A stretch of DNA of 64,000 bases, from the NCBI RefSeq assembly GCF_027409185.1, contig NC_084463.1:162727869-162791868 (forward strand), in the 5' to 3' direction. This DNA comes from Cynocephalus volans (Eukaryota > Chordata > Mammalia > Dermoptera > Cynocephalidae). Every line of letters begins with the position of its first letter. Position 1 is the stretch's first letter. A program made the translations under genes and the position numbers. The notes under the pieces were generated by a model. That model had not been told where the DNA came from and did no database searches. It saw only the letters and a program-made list of their open reading frames with translations. Positions 1 through 14,412 of the stretch are shown here, piece after piece.

Positions 1-540
1 GGTGGAGCCGGCCCGAGACTCCCCGCCCCGTGGGGCTGCGGCGCCCGCGGGACGCCGCGGGGCGGAGTCTGCCCGAGGGGCGGGGCCAAGGTGGAGGGCG
101 TGGGGGTGGGGCCTGGTCCTGAGCATTTGCTCCAAGGGATGAGGGGCGCGGCCTCGATGCGGGGGGCGTGGCGGGAAGGGGCGTGGCCACGGGTTTCCTG
201 CGGGGGTGGCCCGGGGGCGTGGCCTGCTGGCGGGGCCGTGGGGGCAGAGTCCCCGGAACACCTGGAACAGCTCGGGCTGCCCACGGGTTCCTGCCTTGTC
301 ACCGCGGGCCTCGGGAGTTGGGGTCCCTCCACCAGCACGTGTTCTTCTCTCTCCTAAGGGGCTCAGAAGAAGTGCTCCAGAATGTGCAGAGCCGGGATCA
401 CACGGCGCCTCCAGGAGGACGGGGCAGGGGCGGCGGGGGGGCTCGGTCCCTGGTTCCGCTGGGTGGCGCGCGCCTTGCCTATCGTTCTGCACCCCTCCGC
501 CGGCCCTTGACCCCTGGGGCGACCCCAACCCTGCGCCTAG
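1..540. promoter_or_regulatory. CpG island at window edge, probable NUDT8 promoter side
   Basis: The first half kilobase is very GC-rich and CpG-dense, with repeated GGGCGGGG/GGGGCGTGG Sp1-like boxes, and CpG density falls off after about 540. In human and mouse the gene beyond the TBX10 3' end is NUDT8, also on the minus strand, with its 5' end about 1.4 kb from TBX10. The island lies where its promoter should be. No NUDT8 coding sequence was recognised in the window, so this is inferred from position and composition. Confidence 0.5.
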
Positions 541-871
541 CTCTTAAACGTGAAATGGTGGATGTCGGCCATGTTTTGCTGTGTGTGACTTTGAGCAGGT
601 CCCGCGCCTCTGAGCCTCATCCCTGCACACAAAGCAGTGAGCAGGAACCCAAGCCCCCTTCACAGGGTTAAATGCAGCTCTGTCACTCGCCGGTGTCCCC
701 TCCCTTTACCATCACTGTGTGCCACTGTGTGCACCGGGGATGTGGACGAAACTGGGCAGAGTTTCAGGACCCCTCCAGGGCTGATGTGAGGACTCTTGGG
801 TCTAAGAGTTCCTGAGGCCCTCCACCCCGACCCGTGAGGACAGAAGTGCTCCAGCCACCCATGCACAATGG

Positions 872-877
872 TTTAAT
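872..877 (-). terminator. TBX10: TBX10 polyadenylation signal (ATTAAA)
   Basis: On the minus strand an ATTAAA hexamer lies about 290 bases after the TBX10 stop codon. It is the first good poly(A) hexamer seen downstream and implies a short 3' UTR ending near 850. Inferred from the motif only. Confidence 0.5.
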
Positions 878-1167
878 ATTGGGGGGAAGGGAGAGATAAA
901 GCAGGGTTTGGGGGAGTCACCCCCAAAAGCAGGAGGGGCCAGGATTCAGAGTTGCTGGGGTTGGGGGGTAGGAGGCCTGGTTCCAAGCCTGGCACGGTCC
1001 CAGCCTTATTGTGACTCTGGGCATGTAGCCTCCCTCTCTGGGCTTCCACCTGGGGTGATGTGAGTAGGGGTCTTTGCAGAGGTGGGGCTGGAGGGAGTGG
1101 GGCAGAATTTGATTCCCACATCAGGTGTGTAGTCCAGGGTAGGAGGGCTTCCTCAGGGCTCCCGCCA

Positions 1168-4938
<3,771 letters not shown>

Positions 4939-5189
4939 CTGGGGAGGGAGGACAGAAGTGTGGGCCACCCCCGCCCATCACCCAACCAGCCCTCATCCTT
5001 CAGGCTGGACCTACATGCCTCTTCCTCCAGGAAGCCCTCCCTGACTGCCAGGCCTGTGTTTCCACAGTATCCCCCACTCGGCATCACTCCATGAGGTAGA
5101 TGCTCACTTAAAGTCTTAGCCAGCAAGCTCCTAGAGGGTGGAGACAGGGCCTGTCTTGCTCCCCAGGGAATTTTAGGACCACCCTGTGA

Positions 5190-5345
5190 CAATGTGGCTT
5201 TGAGCAAATTGTTTCACCTCCTGGAGCCTCATCACCCACATCTATAAGAGGGTCCTTAATACCTGCCTCCTAGGGGCGATGTGAGGACTAGTGATGACAC
5301 ACACAGGGCCTTGCACACAGTAGGCCCTTCATAAGGGACACTTGT
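5190..5345 (+). repeat. MIR SINE
   Basis: Shows the MIR order: 'ctttgagcaaattgtttcac', 'ctcctggagcctcatc', a run giving way to 'gatgtgaggac', and 'gccttgcacacagtaggccc'. Diverged ancient tRNA-derived SINE, upstream of TBX10. Confidence 0.75.
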
Positions 5346-5657
5346 TGCAGATGATGTATCTGTGAGGTTGAGGGGTGGGGGTGGGGGTCTTTCCAAGCTC
5401 CATGGAGACCCTGCTGCCTGGTGCTGCTTACGGAGAGCCAAGCTGAGAGGAGACCCCCATTCACCACAAATTCTCCATCCCTGATCTTGAAATCCTGCTG
5501 GAATCCTGCCCCCAGAAGTCCATTCTAATGTCTTTCTGCTCTGGTCTCTTCACTTTCTTCTAAAGATCTTGTCTTTAAATCTGCAATCCTAGCACAAGCC
5601 TTGGTCAAAAACTTTGCCACTCTCCACCTCTCCAATTAAAAAAAAAAAAAAGAAAAA

Positions 5658-5756
5658 TCCGCTGGTTATCTCGCTTGATTAGAGCACGGCCTTATAACAC
5701 CAAGGTCAAGAGTTCGGCCTACGGGCCAGATGCAAAAAATAAATAAATAAATAAAA
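5658..5756 (+). repeat. tRNA-Ile-like SINE monomer with A-rich tail
   Basis: About 70 bases resemble a whole tRNA-Ile: A-box-like 'ggttatctcgcttgattaga', 'acaccaaggtc', B-box-like 'gagttcggcct', and closing 'acgggcca'. A (aaat)n tail follows. It has a single unit, unlike the dimers elsewhere in the window. Too many mismatches in the B box for a functional tRNA gene. Together with 35179-35268 it may represent the older monomeric stage of the family. Confidence 0.7.
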
Positions 5757-5764
5757 TCCTAAGC

Positions 5765-6055
5765 ACAATGAGCTTCCCTTTTATACCTATTAAAGAAAAG
5801 AAACTGGAAGCTAATAGGTTGTGGGAGGATGTGGGGAAACTGGAACCCTCGTGCACTGCGGGAGGGAGTGTGAGATGGTGCAGCTGCTGGGGAAGACAGT
5901 GAGGTGGTTCCTCAGAAAATTAAACAGAATTATCTATGATCCAGCAATTCCATTTCTGGGCCTACGCCCAAGAGAATTGAAAGTAGAAACCTGGAGAGAT
6001 ACTTGTACACCATGTTCACAGCAGCACTATTCACAATAGCCAAAAGGTATGTATA
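5765..6055 (+). repeat. L1 LINE 3' fragment
   Basis: Contains the conserved mammalian L1 3'-end text 'gtgcactgcgggagggagtg', 'atgatccagcaattccattt' and 'agcagcactattcacaatag'. The fragment is diverged and lacks the reverse-transcriptase region, so it is a 5'-truncated old copy between two tRNA-like SINEs. Confidence 0.8.
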
Positions 6056-6085
6056 TTTACAACAATTAAAAAATTTTAAATGGTG

Positions 6086-6176
6086 GGGCCGGCCTGTGGC
6101 TCACTTGGGAGAGCGTGGTGCTGACAACACCAAGTCAAGGGTTAAGACCCCCTTACTGGTCATCTTTAAAATTTAA
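6086..6176 (+). repeat. tRNA-Ile-derived (CYN-type) SINE, single unit
   Basis: Begins 'ggggccggcctgtggctcac', continues 'gtggtgctgacaacaccaag' and ends 'cccccttactggtcatcttt'. The start matches the first unit of the dimeric family and the end matches the second, so this may be a dimer collapsed to one unit. Orientation is plus. Confidence 0.8.
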
Positions 6177-9100
6177 ATGGGGAAAAATCCTGAAAAACAG
6201 AGCTACTAGTTTATAGCAGCCCCATAATGGGCTGAGGACCTACTGGGGCCGTAGAAGCCACAATGGCCTGGAGTCAGGACACAAGGTTTCCATTCCCAAC
6301 AGTACCCCCAGCTGAGTGGCTTTTTTTTTTTAATCTAGGCGACCACATAAGTGTGGGATCCCCTGAGCAGAGGGGGAATGCTCGATGTTGGATAGATGGT
6401 TGGAGTGACAGAGAGATGCCTGGAGGGAGACAGGTGCCTGATGAGAGTGTGGGGCCCAGGGCCCATGGCCACGTTCTCAGCAGCTCTGAGAAGTGGCGCC
6501 TCGCTATAGCCCTGGGGATCCCTGTAGTCTTGGGGTGGGGGAGGTGTCTCTCTGAGAGGGATAGGCCACATCAGGTGTGAGGACCCTGGGGAGGGAAGGC
6601 CAGGTAGGCTGATGTCCCCCACCACCTGGGTCCAGGCCATCAGAGGGGCAACTGCCCATTGCTCTGCTGCCCTTCTGGGGCAGGTATGTCGTCCCGGTAG
6701 ACGATGCCAGCCCGCAGGGTCCGTGAGATGGGTCCTATGGTTTACTGGGCCTGGGGGCTTTGCAGGTGGCTCCCAAGCCTTCTATGGGCTCACTCCTTGC
6801 CCCTCCCAGTCAATGTGCCACACCTCAGCACTTTCAGGAGCTATGAGGAGGGCCTGTCCTCTCCTCCGCCCAGCTAGAAGCCAGCACCTCTCAGGGTCAG
6901 GATCTGACAATTTCCCAGAGGCTTCTAGTGTCAGGTCTGGAAGGGAAGTTAGCTGCTTCTTTTCCAGCCCCTGCTCTGATGCTCAGGGGGTGGAGGCCCA
7001 GAGAGGGCACCAGACAGGACCAAGTCACACGTGGCCAAGGAGGCTCTCGTCTCGCAGAAACGGCTCGGTCCGCCTGCCTATCAGCACCCCCATAATTGCA
7101 CTTGGGCAGCTGCGAGTCCATCAGCCCTGCCCTGATGAGACCTGGAGCCTCAGCTCCAGCTTCTGCGCAGGGCTTGGTTCCAGTGGGGCTTCTTTGGTCC
7201 TTGCCTGGCCCCACGCACCCTGGAACCTGAGCCCACCCATGAGGCCGCCTTGGTTGTCTATACCATATCTGCCATGGGGACAGCATGGTTTCTCCTGGAG
7301 AAACCCTGCTCAGCTGCGGCTGGGCTGCACCTGCCACCCAAGCGGGCCCCCGCCTACCGGGAAGGGTGGCAGCTGCTCCCGCTCCTCTCTTGCTCAGCAC
7401 TGCAGCTCAGCTCTCAGGCGCTGTGTCTTGGCGGACTGTCCTTCCCTCCTCGATGGCCCTCTGTCCCCAGGTCAACGTTCTCCCACCCAAGTAGGGCAAT
7501 TGGTCCTTAGGTGAGACCGTGGCTCTAGGATGAGCATGGCTCCTTCTCCAAGCCACTGTCAGACTGTACCATCTGAGGCCCGGCCACCGGCTGGGCTTGT
7601 CCAGCTCCAGGGGCGGGTGCTGTGCAGGGGAGGGCAGGTGGGAAGGTTCTGACGTTGCAAAGCCCCCTTCCCTCCTCCTAGTCCCCCCTCCCCAGCTCCC
7701 TCCCTTCCCCAGCTAAGAGTCCCCAGCCACTCCTGATCAATGCACCCAGGCGTGGGGGTGGGGAGGGCCCATCTTGAGGATGGGCTGGGTGTGCACAGGG
7801 GCCCAGGTCTGGCTGACTGAGGGGGGCTGGGGTTGACACGCCTCGGGGAGGTTGTGGAGGCAGCAGTAGTAGCAGCTGAATGGCAAAGCTGGTGCCCTCC
7901 CACCAGGTCCCAGACCCCTGGCCGGTGCCTGCTGGTGTGGAATCACAGGAGGAAATGCAAGGGGGCAGTGGCAGCAAGTGCTGTCAGCACAGAGCCCCCG
8001 GACAGGGAGGTAGGAGGCTCTGACCTCCTGAGAGCTCAGCCCAGTGGGCTGTGTGACGCTGGCAGGTCCCTGACATTCTCTGTGCCTCAGCTTCCCCAAC
8101 TGACCTATATGCATAATCTCTTCTGCCTGGGACACTGTAGTGCAGCTTGGCAGCTGGAAGTCTTCCCTGTCCAGAGCTGGGGGCAGTGCCTTTGGTTGAT
8201 GGTGCCTACATAGCCCCCATCAGGGCATGAGTGGAGGCTCTGAGGGTGACCCAGGTCAGACACCACTGGGGCGGGTGTCTGCTCTGCCTGAGGGTCTGTC
8301 TGTTCTCTCCAGCCTGACTGAGCACCTTTTCCAGGCTGATCCCAGCTTGTCCTGGGGCTGGGCATTCAGGGGATGCACTGATCACTAGTCAGGATGGCAG
8401 GGGCGTGGAGCTCCCCGTAAGCTGGTGCCAGTCCCTCGGTTAACAGGGCTCTTTGGCCATTTGACCCTTGCCAATGGCCCAGAGTGGGTCATCTGGCTGG
8501 ACCCCAGGTTAGCCCACTCTGGGAAGGAGCATCCCAGGCTAGCCTCCAGGCCAGAGCACTAGGAAGGAGTGCGCCAGGCATGGCTGGGCTCGACTGGGGT
8601 CCCCAGGGCCTGGACCACTCCCACACTACCTCCTCCAGAATCTGGTGCTGGGGTTGTCAGGGGCCCCAGTCCAAGAGGGGGCACAGAGGGGCCAAGGGTT
8701 GGAGGGGCTGCTTCTCTCTGAGCATAATGCTCTGGGCCCTCCCACTGCCTCATGCCAGGGGGCAGACCCTCTCCTCCCTGCAGCTCAGGGATGCCTGCTG
8801 GCTCAGTCCCCTGAGCCCCAGACGCCCGTCTGCAGAGCTGGGTGGCATCCCACAGGGAGCAGGGGGCAGCCCCAGGGACATGTCGAAGGAAGAGGGCTGC
8901 CCCAGCACAGAGCCACACCCCACTGTGTGGAGGAAGGCTGCTGTCAGTGCCAGGGTTTGCTGCCAGGCGAAACGGGATGCCAAGAGATCACATTCTTTGT
9001 GCCCGCCCTGCCCGCGCTGACACCATCCCCAGCCCGGTTTCCTAACCTCAGCCACATCTGCCTGTCAAGATGGTGGGTTCCAGCAGCTCCCAGGGGCCCC

Positions 9101-9228
9101 CCAGTGAGGTGTGGCCATGCCCCCCTGTTTCAGGAGAGATGAGGGAGGGGCTTGGGGGTCCGTACCAGCCTTGGTGGCTCCCCCTTAGCCTAGAAACCCA
9201 GGGGTGGGCCAGCGGGGGGTTCTGTCTG

Positions 9229-9490
9229 TTCCTGATGTGTGAGTGTGTGCAAGCGTGTGTGTGCATGTGCGCACACACCCCTTTGATCTGTGTGATGGGA
9301 AACACCCCCCACACATATGCACGTGAGCAACTGACACACTAGCCCACGAGGACACAAACACACAGGTGAACGCAAAGGCCCGCAGACTTGCCACCACGTG
9401 GGTGCACACATGTACAGGCTCCTGTGGACATGATCTCACCGCGCACACAGTGTGCACACAGACACCCACACGCCCTGTGCACGGGCCTCC
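9229..9490. repeat. CA/GT-rich simple-repeat tract
   Basis: Interrupted alternating purine-pyrimidine DNA. It runs from 'gatgtgtgagtgtgtgcaag' at the left to 'cacacagtgtgcacacagac' at the right, mixing GTGTGC and CACACA blocks. A degenerate microsatellite; no gene is visible in it. Confidence 0.7.
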
Positions 9491-11189
9491 TTGCACACCC
9501 CTCCCTGGCTGGCTGGCCCTTCCTGCCCGAGGCGCCTGCGGGCCCCCTGCCCCCTCATCCATCTTGCCTGCCAGCCCGTCCCTGGTGCCCCCATATCCTT
9601 CACGCCTTCTCATCTCACTGCTCGATACCAGCAGGCAGCGTGGCAGCCGTGGCCGCAGGGAGATGGATGGGCCAGGCGGGGGGTGTGGAGGGCCGGGAGT
9701 GATGCTTTGAGAAGACAGAGCTCTGGCCCCAGCCTCCCCCGCTATCCAGCCAAGAACCTGTCCAGTTCAGATGGGTGTGGGCAGCGTGAGGCTGCAGCCG
9801 GGCCCGTCCTGCCTTGCCTAGTTCATCCTACCGTGAACACCCTGCAGAATGCCTGGATCAGGACGGAGTGGGCCCCAGCAGCAACCCTGTGCCGGCCCCC
9901 TCCCGATACCAAGGCAGAGCTTCCTGGGGGTGGCGGAGGGGAGCCTCAGCTTCCCTGCTAGGACTTCCCTCTGCCAACCACCAGAACAGGCTGTCCTGGG
10001 CAGGGAGAGCCTGGTTGGGCTGTACCCCTTCCCCCAGCCCTGACCTCCCCACTAAAGCTGTCATTGGTGTGGGGCCCATTGCACCTGGAAATGCACATCT
10101 GGGCTATGCGTCTGGCCACACACAGATCCCCTCAGAAGAATACCCAGTGCACGGAGGTTCTAAGAAACACGTGTGTGTAGAAAGACGCACACACCAAAGA
10201 GCACATGGGAAGGCAAATGCATGGACATGCACATGTGTGTGCACATATGTGGGCAGATGCCGCTGCTCTCTTCTCCCCAGACTAACCCTCTGGACCCAGG
10301 ATTGTAGGGGGGTCAGGGCCTCCTCTGGAAGCCCCTCCACTGGCTCCAGCACAGTCCTCCAAGTCCTCCTCCATACTATGGAATCTTCCCCAGGGCATGA
10401 TGGACAACTGTGGGCACAGAGACAGCCACCACTGGTCCCAGGACACGCAGCATGTCCAAGGTTAAAGTGAGTGGGCCAGACCTGCCCCAGATTCTATGTT
10501 CAACCCTCCCTTCCTCCATCCACTTCCCCAGTCACAGTGGGGTAATGTGGGACAGAAGACACAAACCATGCATCCCTGGACATTTTCCGTTTTATAGAAT
10601 GGGAACCTGAAGCCTGGGGTTTGGGGGTCTGGCAAGGAACATGGCACACAGCAGATGGCAAGGGGGCCCCTCGGCTCAGAACAGTGCCTCAGAACCCATT
10701 GTTCAGATGGGAAGACTGGGGCCGGGCAGGAGTGGCCTGGGTTAGGGAACTGCGGTGAGGGCAGGGGGCAGCGTGGGCAAGGCAGGCACAGAGAATGTGA
10801 GCTTCTCAGTCTGGAGAAAGGCAATGCCCTTCTCGTAATAGGCAGCCTCATTAATGAACACAGGGTACATGATGGACTCCCCCTTGTAGAGCACGCCTTC
10901 ACCGCTGAACATCTGGAAGATGGGAGCCTCAGGCTGCAGTGGCTCGAAGTCTCGGTCCTGAGAGGACAGCCAAACGCCAAGGTTGCTGAAGCCAACCTCT
11001 GCTCCAGCCCAAGTAGGGGCAACCCCAGCTGGCAGCACCCGAGATGCCCCTCACTCATGGCCTTGCCCACCCAGTCTTCACTTCGTCAATCAATGTGACA
11101 GGGTGTCTGGTGAGATTCCAACCTGCTTTGTTTCTAGAAATGAAGACACCAGTCACCCTGGAAAGGCATTTGTCATTGTGAAAGTGTAG

Positions 11190-11415
11190 CCTCATGGTTA
11201 TGGGCAGAGATATTGAAGCCTGGGTTCAAATCCTTGCTGGCTGTGTGATCTTGAGCAAGTCACTCAACCTCTCTGTTCCTCAGCTTCCTCACCTGTAAAA
11301 TGGGGATTATAATATCTCTTTCTTTCTATCATTCTGAGGCTTAAATTAAACAGGTTAATAGTTCTTAAAACAGTGTCTGGCACACAGTAAGTAAAATATA
11401 ACACTTTACTAAATA
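11190..11415 (+). repeat. MIR SINE in last ACY3 intron
   Basis: A nearly full-length and well-preserved MIR: 'cctgggttcaaatccttgct', 'gatcttgagcaagtcactca', 'acctgtaaaatggggattat', and 'gtctggcacacagtaag'. Lies between the exons at 10742-10957 and 12127-12236. Confidence 0.9.
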
Positions 11416-13305
11416 AATTTTTGAATTGTAGGAGAAAGTACCCAAAATGACTGTTATTACTTAACATCAGCAAGGTAGATGAGCAGGTCTGGCTTAAGAT
11501 CCTGTAGCCCTAACCGCTGGAAGGATGGCGCTCCCTCCAGATAACACCTCAAAATAAAACTGCTGCAAACAAAGGCAACGAGACTGCACAAAACCCTGTT
11601 CAACAGCGACACCCCATGGCAGCAAACAGAGCAGCAGCTGGTGGGCTGTCAGTTCTTTCGGCCACCCCTCCACCAGGTGTAGAAGCAGGATTGTCCAGTC
11701 CTGGAACATTCCGGAAAGGAAGGCCTGGATGACCTGCTAAGGGGCATGGGGATGCTCTCAGAATCAACTGGAAAATAAAGAGAATCCTGTATTTGCACCT
11801 CCAAGCAGGTGAATTGGGTGATGCCTGCTCCACATCCCCTCCCTCCCTCTGCCACCTGCAGCCTGAGCTGGTGAGGAGGCCCCCTCTTCCCTCCACAGGA
11901 GCTGTGGGGATCACTGTGGCCCCGAACGCTAGGCCTACGTGCGGGGGCTCCAGGAAAGGCAGTGGGGGCAGGGACAGGGGGTGGGGAGCGACACCCAGCC
12001 TCCTGTCCTGCTTCTGATTCTGAGATGCTGGCACCTGTGGAAGGCCTGGCCCCTCCCTCTGGGCCTCAGTTTCCCCTGATACGCCCCAAGGCTGTGGTCC
12101 CAGAACCCGCCCCCCCACACACACACCTGCAGCTGAGGATGCACAGTGCCTGGCAGGTCCCCGTCCTCGGGCCGTGGGAAGTCCACGACACGGATGTTTC
12201 TGTGGGCTTCCACCTCAAAGGCAGGAAAGGCCGTGCCTGTGCGGGAGGCGGGGTGTGTGAGTCCGTCCGGGGTCGGGGACAGAGTGGGTCGTGGGGCCCA
12301 CTTGGGGCGGGATCTCAGCCCACCCGTGAGCCTGGCTCCCTGGCCCCCGAGCAGTGCCCTTTCCTCCCGGGGCCTCAGCTTCCCCCAACTCCCCAGTCCT
12401 ACCCGGGATGAAGAGCTCGATGAAGTCCAGAGCTGCGGCCACCAGGGCCCTCATCCGGGAGGAAAGGTCGGCTCGCAGCACGCCCTGAGGCTGAGTGCCC
12501 AGCTCCAGGGCTGGGGACAACGAGGGAAGGGGTCAGGCAGGCCCGGAGAGAGCTGCGGGGACCCAGGACCTCAGGCCCCTCCTCTGAGAGGCCCCGCCCT
12601 CCTGTCTGGCCCCGCCCCGTCCCTCGTGGCCCCGCCCACTCCCCCCCCCCCCGCAGGGCCCACCCGCGCCGTTCTTGGCCCCCGAGGCCACCGTGTAGCA
12701 CTCCTTCCAGGACTGCTGGTGCAGGAAGACCCGGCAGGGAAGCTCGGGGCTCTGCAGCTGGGGCGGCAGGGACGGGTCAGGGCTCCACGCCTACTTGGGA
12801 GGGGAAACTGAGGCGGGGGTAGTGGTGGGGGTGGGGGAGGCGCCACCCGCCCTGGCCCGGTCTCCCTCCCCCTTGTGGCGGGGACAGTGGGGGGTTCCAG
12901 AGGGCCTGGAGTATTTGCAGGTGGCAGGCCCCGGGGACTGGAGCCCAGGGGAAACTCCCAGGGGAAAGTAGGCCTAGGAAAGACGGGCCAGGCAGAGGAG
13001 GCACCGGCACTAGCCCCTCTGCCGCCTTCCCCACCCGACCCTACTCTCTGCCCTCTCGGGGGCTGTGTGCCAGGGGACTTGGGCCCCCTGTAGGTGGTGG
13101 CACAGGTGCATGGCAAAGACGCTGTGGATGGCTTCCGTGATGAGACAGGTGCCCGTGTTGGCTGTGGTGTTGTGCAGGTCAAAGGCCCGGCGCGAGGCTT
13201 TGGGCCCCAGCAGCTGATTCAGCTCTCGGGTTGTTGTCACCTCGAATGGGTCACCGGGGGTGGGCCTAGTTCTACAGGGACAGAAATGAGGGATAGCGGC
13301 TTCAT

Positions 13306-13499
13306 CCCATAATCTCAGTCTTTTCTAAAAAAGATGACCGGTAAGGGGATCTTAACCCTTGGCTTGGTGTTGTCAGCACCACGCTCAGCCGGTGAACCAA
13401 CCGGCCATCCCTATATAGGATCCAAACCCATGGCCTTGGTGTTACCAGCACCACACTCTCCCGAGTGAGCCACGGGCCGGCCCCCATAATCTCAGTCTT
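13306..13499 (-). repeat. CYN-type tRNA-Ile SINE dimer with 17-bp target duplication
   Basis: Element 13323-13482 on the minus strand. It consists of two tRNA-like units, the second containing 'ggtgttgtcagcaccacgct' and the first ending at 'gagccacgggccggcc'. It is bounded by identical copies of cccataatctcagtctt at 13306-13322 and 13483-13499. The insertion is in the ACY3 intron just upstream of the 13088-13271 exon. Confidence 0.9.
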
Positions 13500-13559
13500 C
13501 AGTGGCTTTACCGGGGGAGGGACAACCTCGTGTTGTGGGCAGGAGGCCCTGCAGGAGAC

Positions 13560-13870
13560 ACTCAGAGCAGCTCAAGGACTCTTCTTTCAGCCTGTGCTGT
13601 GCCTGCCCCTGCTCACGGCCCTCGCTGGCTCCCTACTTCCCCGTGACATCCAAGCCCTCAGGCTGGCCCTGCCCTCCTCTCATGTTCCCGTTCCAGCCAC
13701 ACTCCCCAAGCACCATGCTGGTCTCACGTCCAGGCCTCTCTGCACATGCTAGAAACTTCTCTCCTCTCTTCACCTGGCTAGCTTCTACTTGCCTTTTGGG
13801 GCTTAGCTGAGACACCATCTCCTCCAGGAAGCCTCCTCTGGTTGCTCTTGGCTGTGTTAGGTGCTTTGTG
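13560..13870 (+). repeat. L2 LINE 3' fragment in ACY3 intron
   Basis: Typical L2 3' text: 'tgacatccaagccctcaggc', 'ctctgcacatgctagaaact', 'ggcttagctgagacaccatc', 'tcctccaggaagcctcctct'. Diverged ancient copy. Confidence 0.7.
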
Positions 13871-14034
13871 TAGCCGCCTGCATTTAGACCCCTGGGCTGT
13901 GGTTGCTGGGCTCTTCCTCTGTCTCCCAGTAAACTGAGGCCAACACCTTGGTCCTACTCCTCATTCTCCTGGAGCCGGCCGGAGCCTGGCTGGAGATGGG
14001 GCTCAGTGAATGTCCATTGAAGGAAGGTACCTTG

Positions 14035-14412
14035 GGTTCTATGTTCCCCCAAAACTTAATCTCCACTGTCACTGTTGAGGGTGGGAAATCCTATTATGGT
14101 AATTGAAAGGTGGGCCTTAAAGAGGTCATTAGACTGTAGGACCGTGCCACAGTGAATGGATTAAAACTGGCAGTTCTGAGTGTTTAAAAAGGAGTTGTGT
14201 GAGGAGCTATCTCTCTGCTCTCTGCTCCTCCATTTTCTGCCACGTGAGACCCCTGCATTACCGTAAAGCCACCACCAAGACCATTACCAGATGTGTTCCC
14301 TGGACTTTGGACTTCTCAGCCTCAGAAACTGTAAGCCATAAATCTCATTTTCTTTATAAATCACCAGTTCCGGATATTTTGTTATAAGCAACAGAAACGG
14401 ACTGATACAGAG
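14035..14412 (+). mobile_element. MaLR-type (ERVL-MaLR) solo LTR
   Basis: Ends with the family-typical 'cctcagaaactgtaagccat', a poly(A)-signal region, 'tttataaatcaccagttc' and 'acagaaacggactgatacag'. It shares 'gtgggaaatcctattatggt' and other blocks with the LTR at 28077-28690, so both belong to one subfamily. Ancient fossil in the large ACY3 intron. No internal region is seen beside it. Confidence 0.75.

Larger units (their letters stand above)
4939..10741. other. TBX10 upstream region and spacer to ACY3, no coding exon recognised
   Basis: Must contain the first TBX10 coding exon and promoter, judging from the roughly 8-kb human gene, but no short ATG exon with a suitable donor could be fixed. 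Recognisable content is a MIR near 5190, a tRNA-like SINE monomer at 5658, an L1 3' fragment at 5765, a second SINE at 6086, and CA/GT-rich tracts at 9229-9490 and about 10160-10250. The rest (6200-9200) is GC-rich unique-looking sequence. Its open frames, the longest about 300 codons from 6612, have no recognisable domain and look like chance frames in GC-rich DNA. Confidence 0.6.

Noticed and set aside
6612-7514. Plus-strand open frame of about 300 codons
   Set aside because: GC-rich region, no domain, no recognisable family, lies in the non-coding TBX10-ACY3 interval.
9229-9490. CRISPR-like or regularly spaced repeat
   Set aside because: Irregular CA/GT microsatellite with no spacer structure, in a mammalian genome.
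13323-13482. Possible tandem tRNA genes
   Set aside because: tRNA-like units here and elsewhere have joined dimers, A-rich tails and target duplications; they are SINEs, not tRNA genes.
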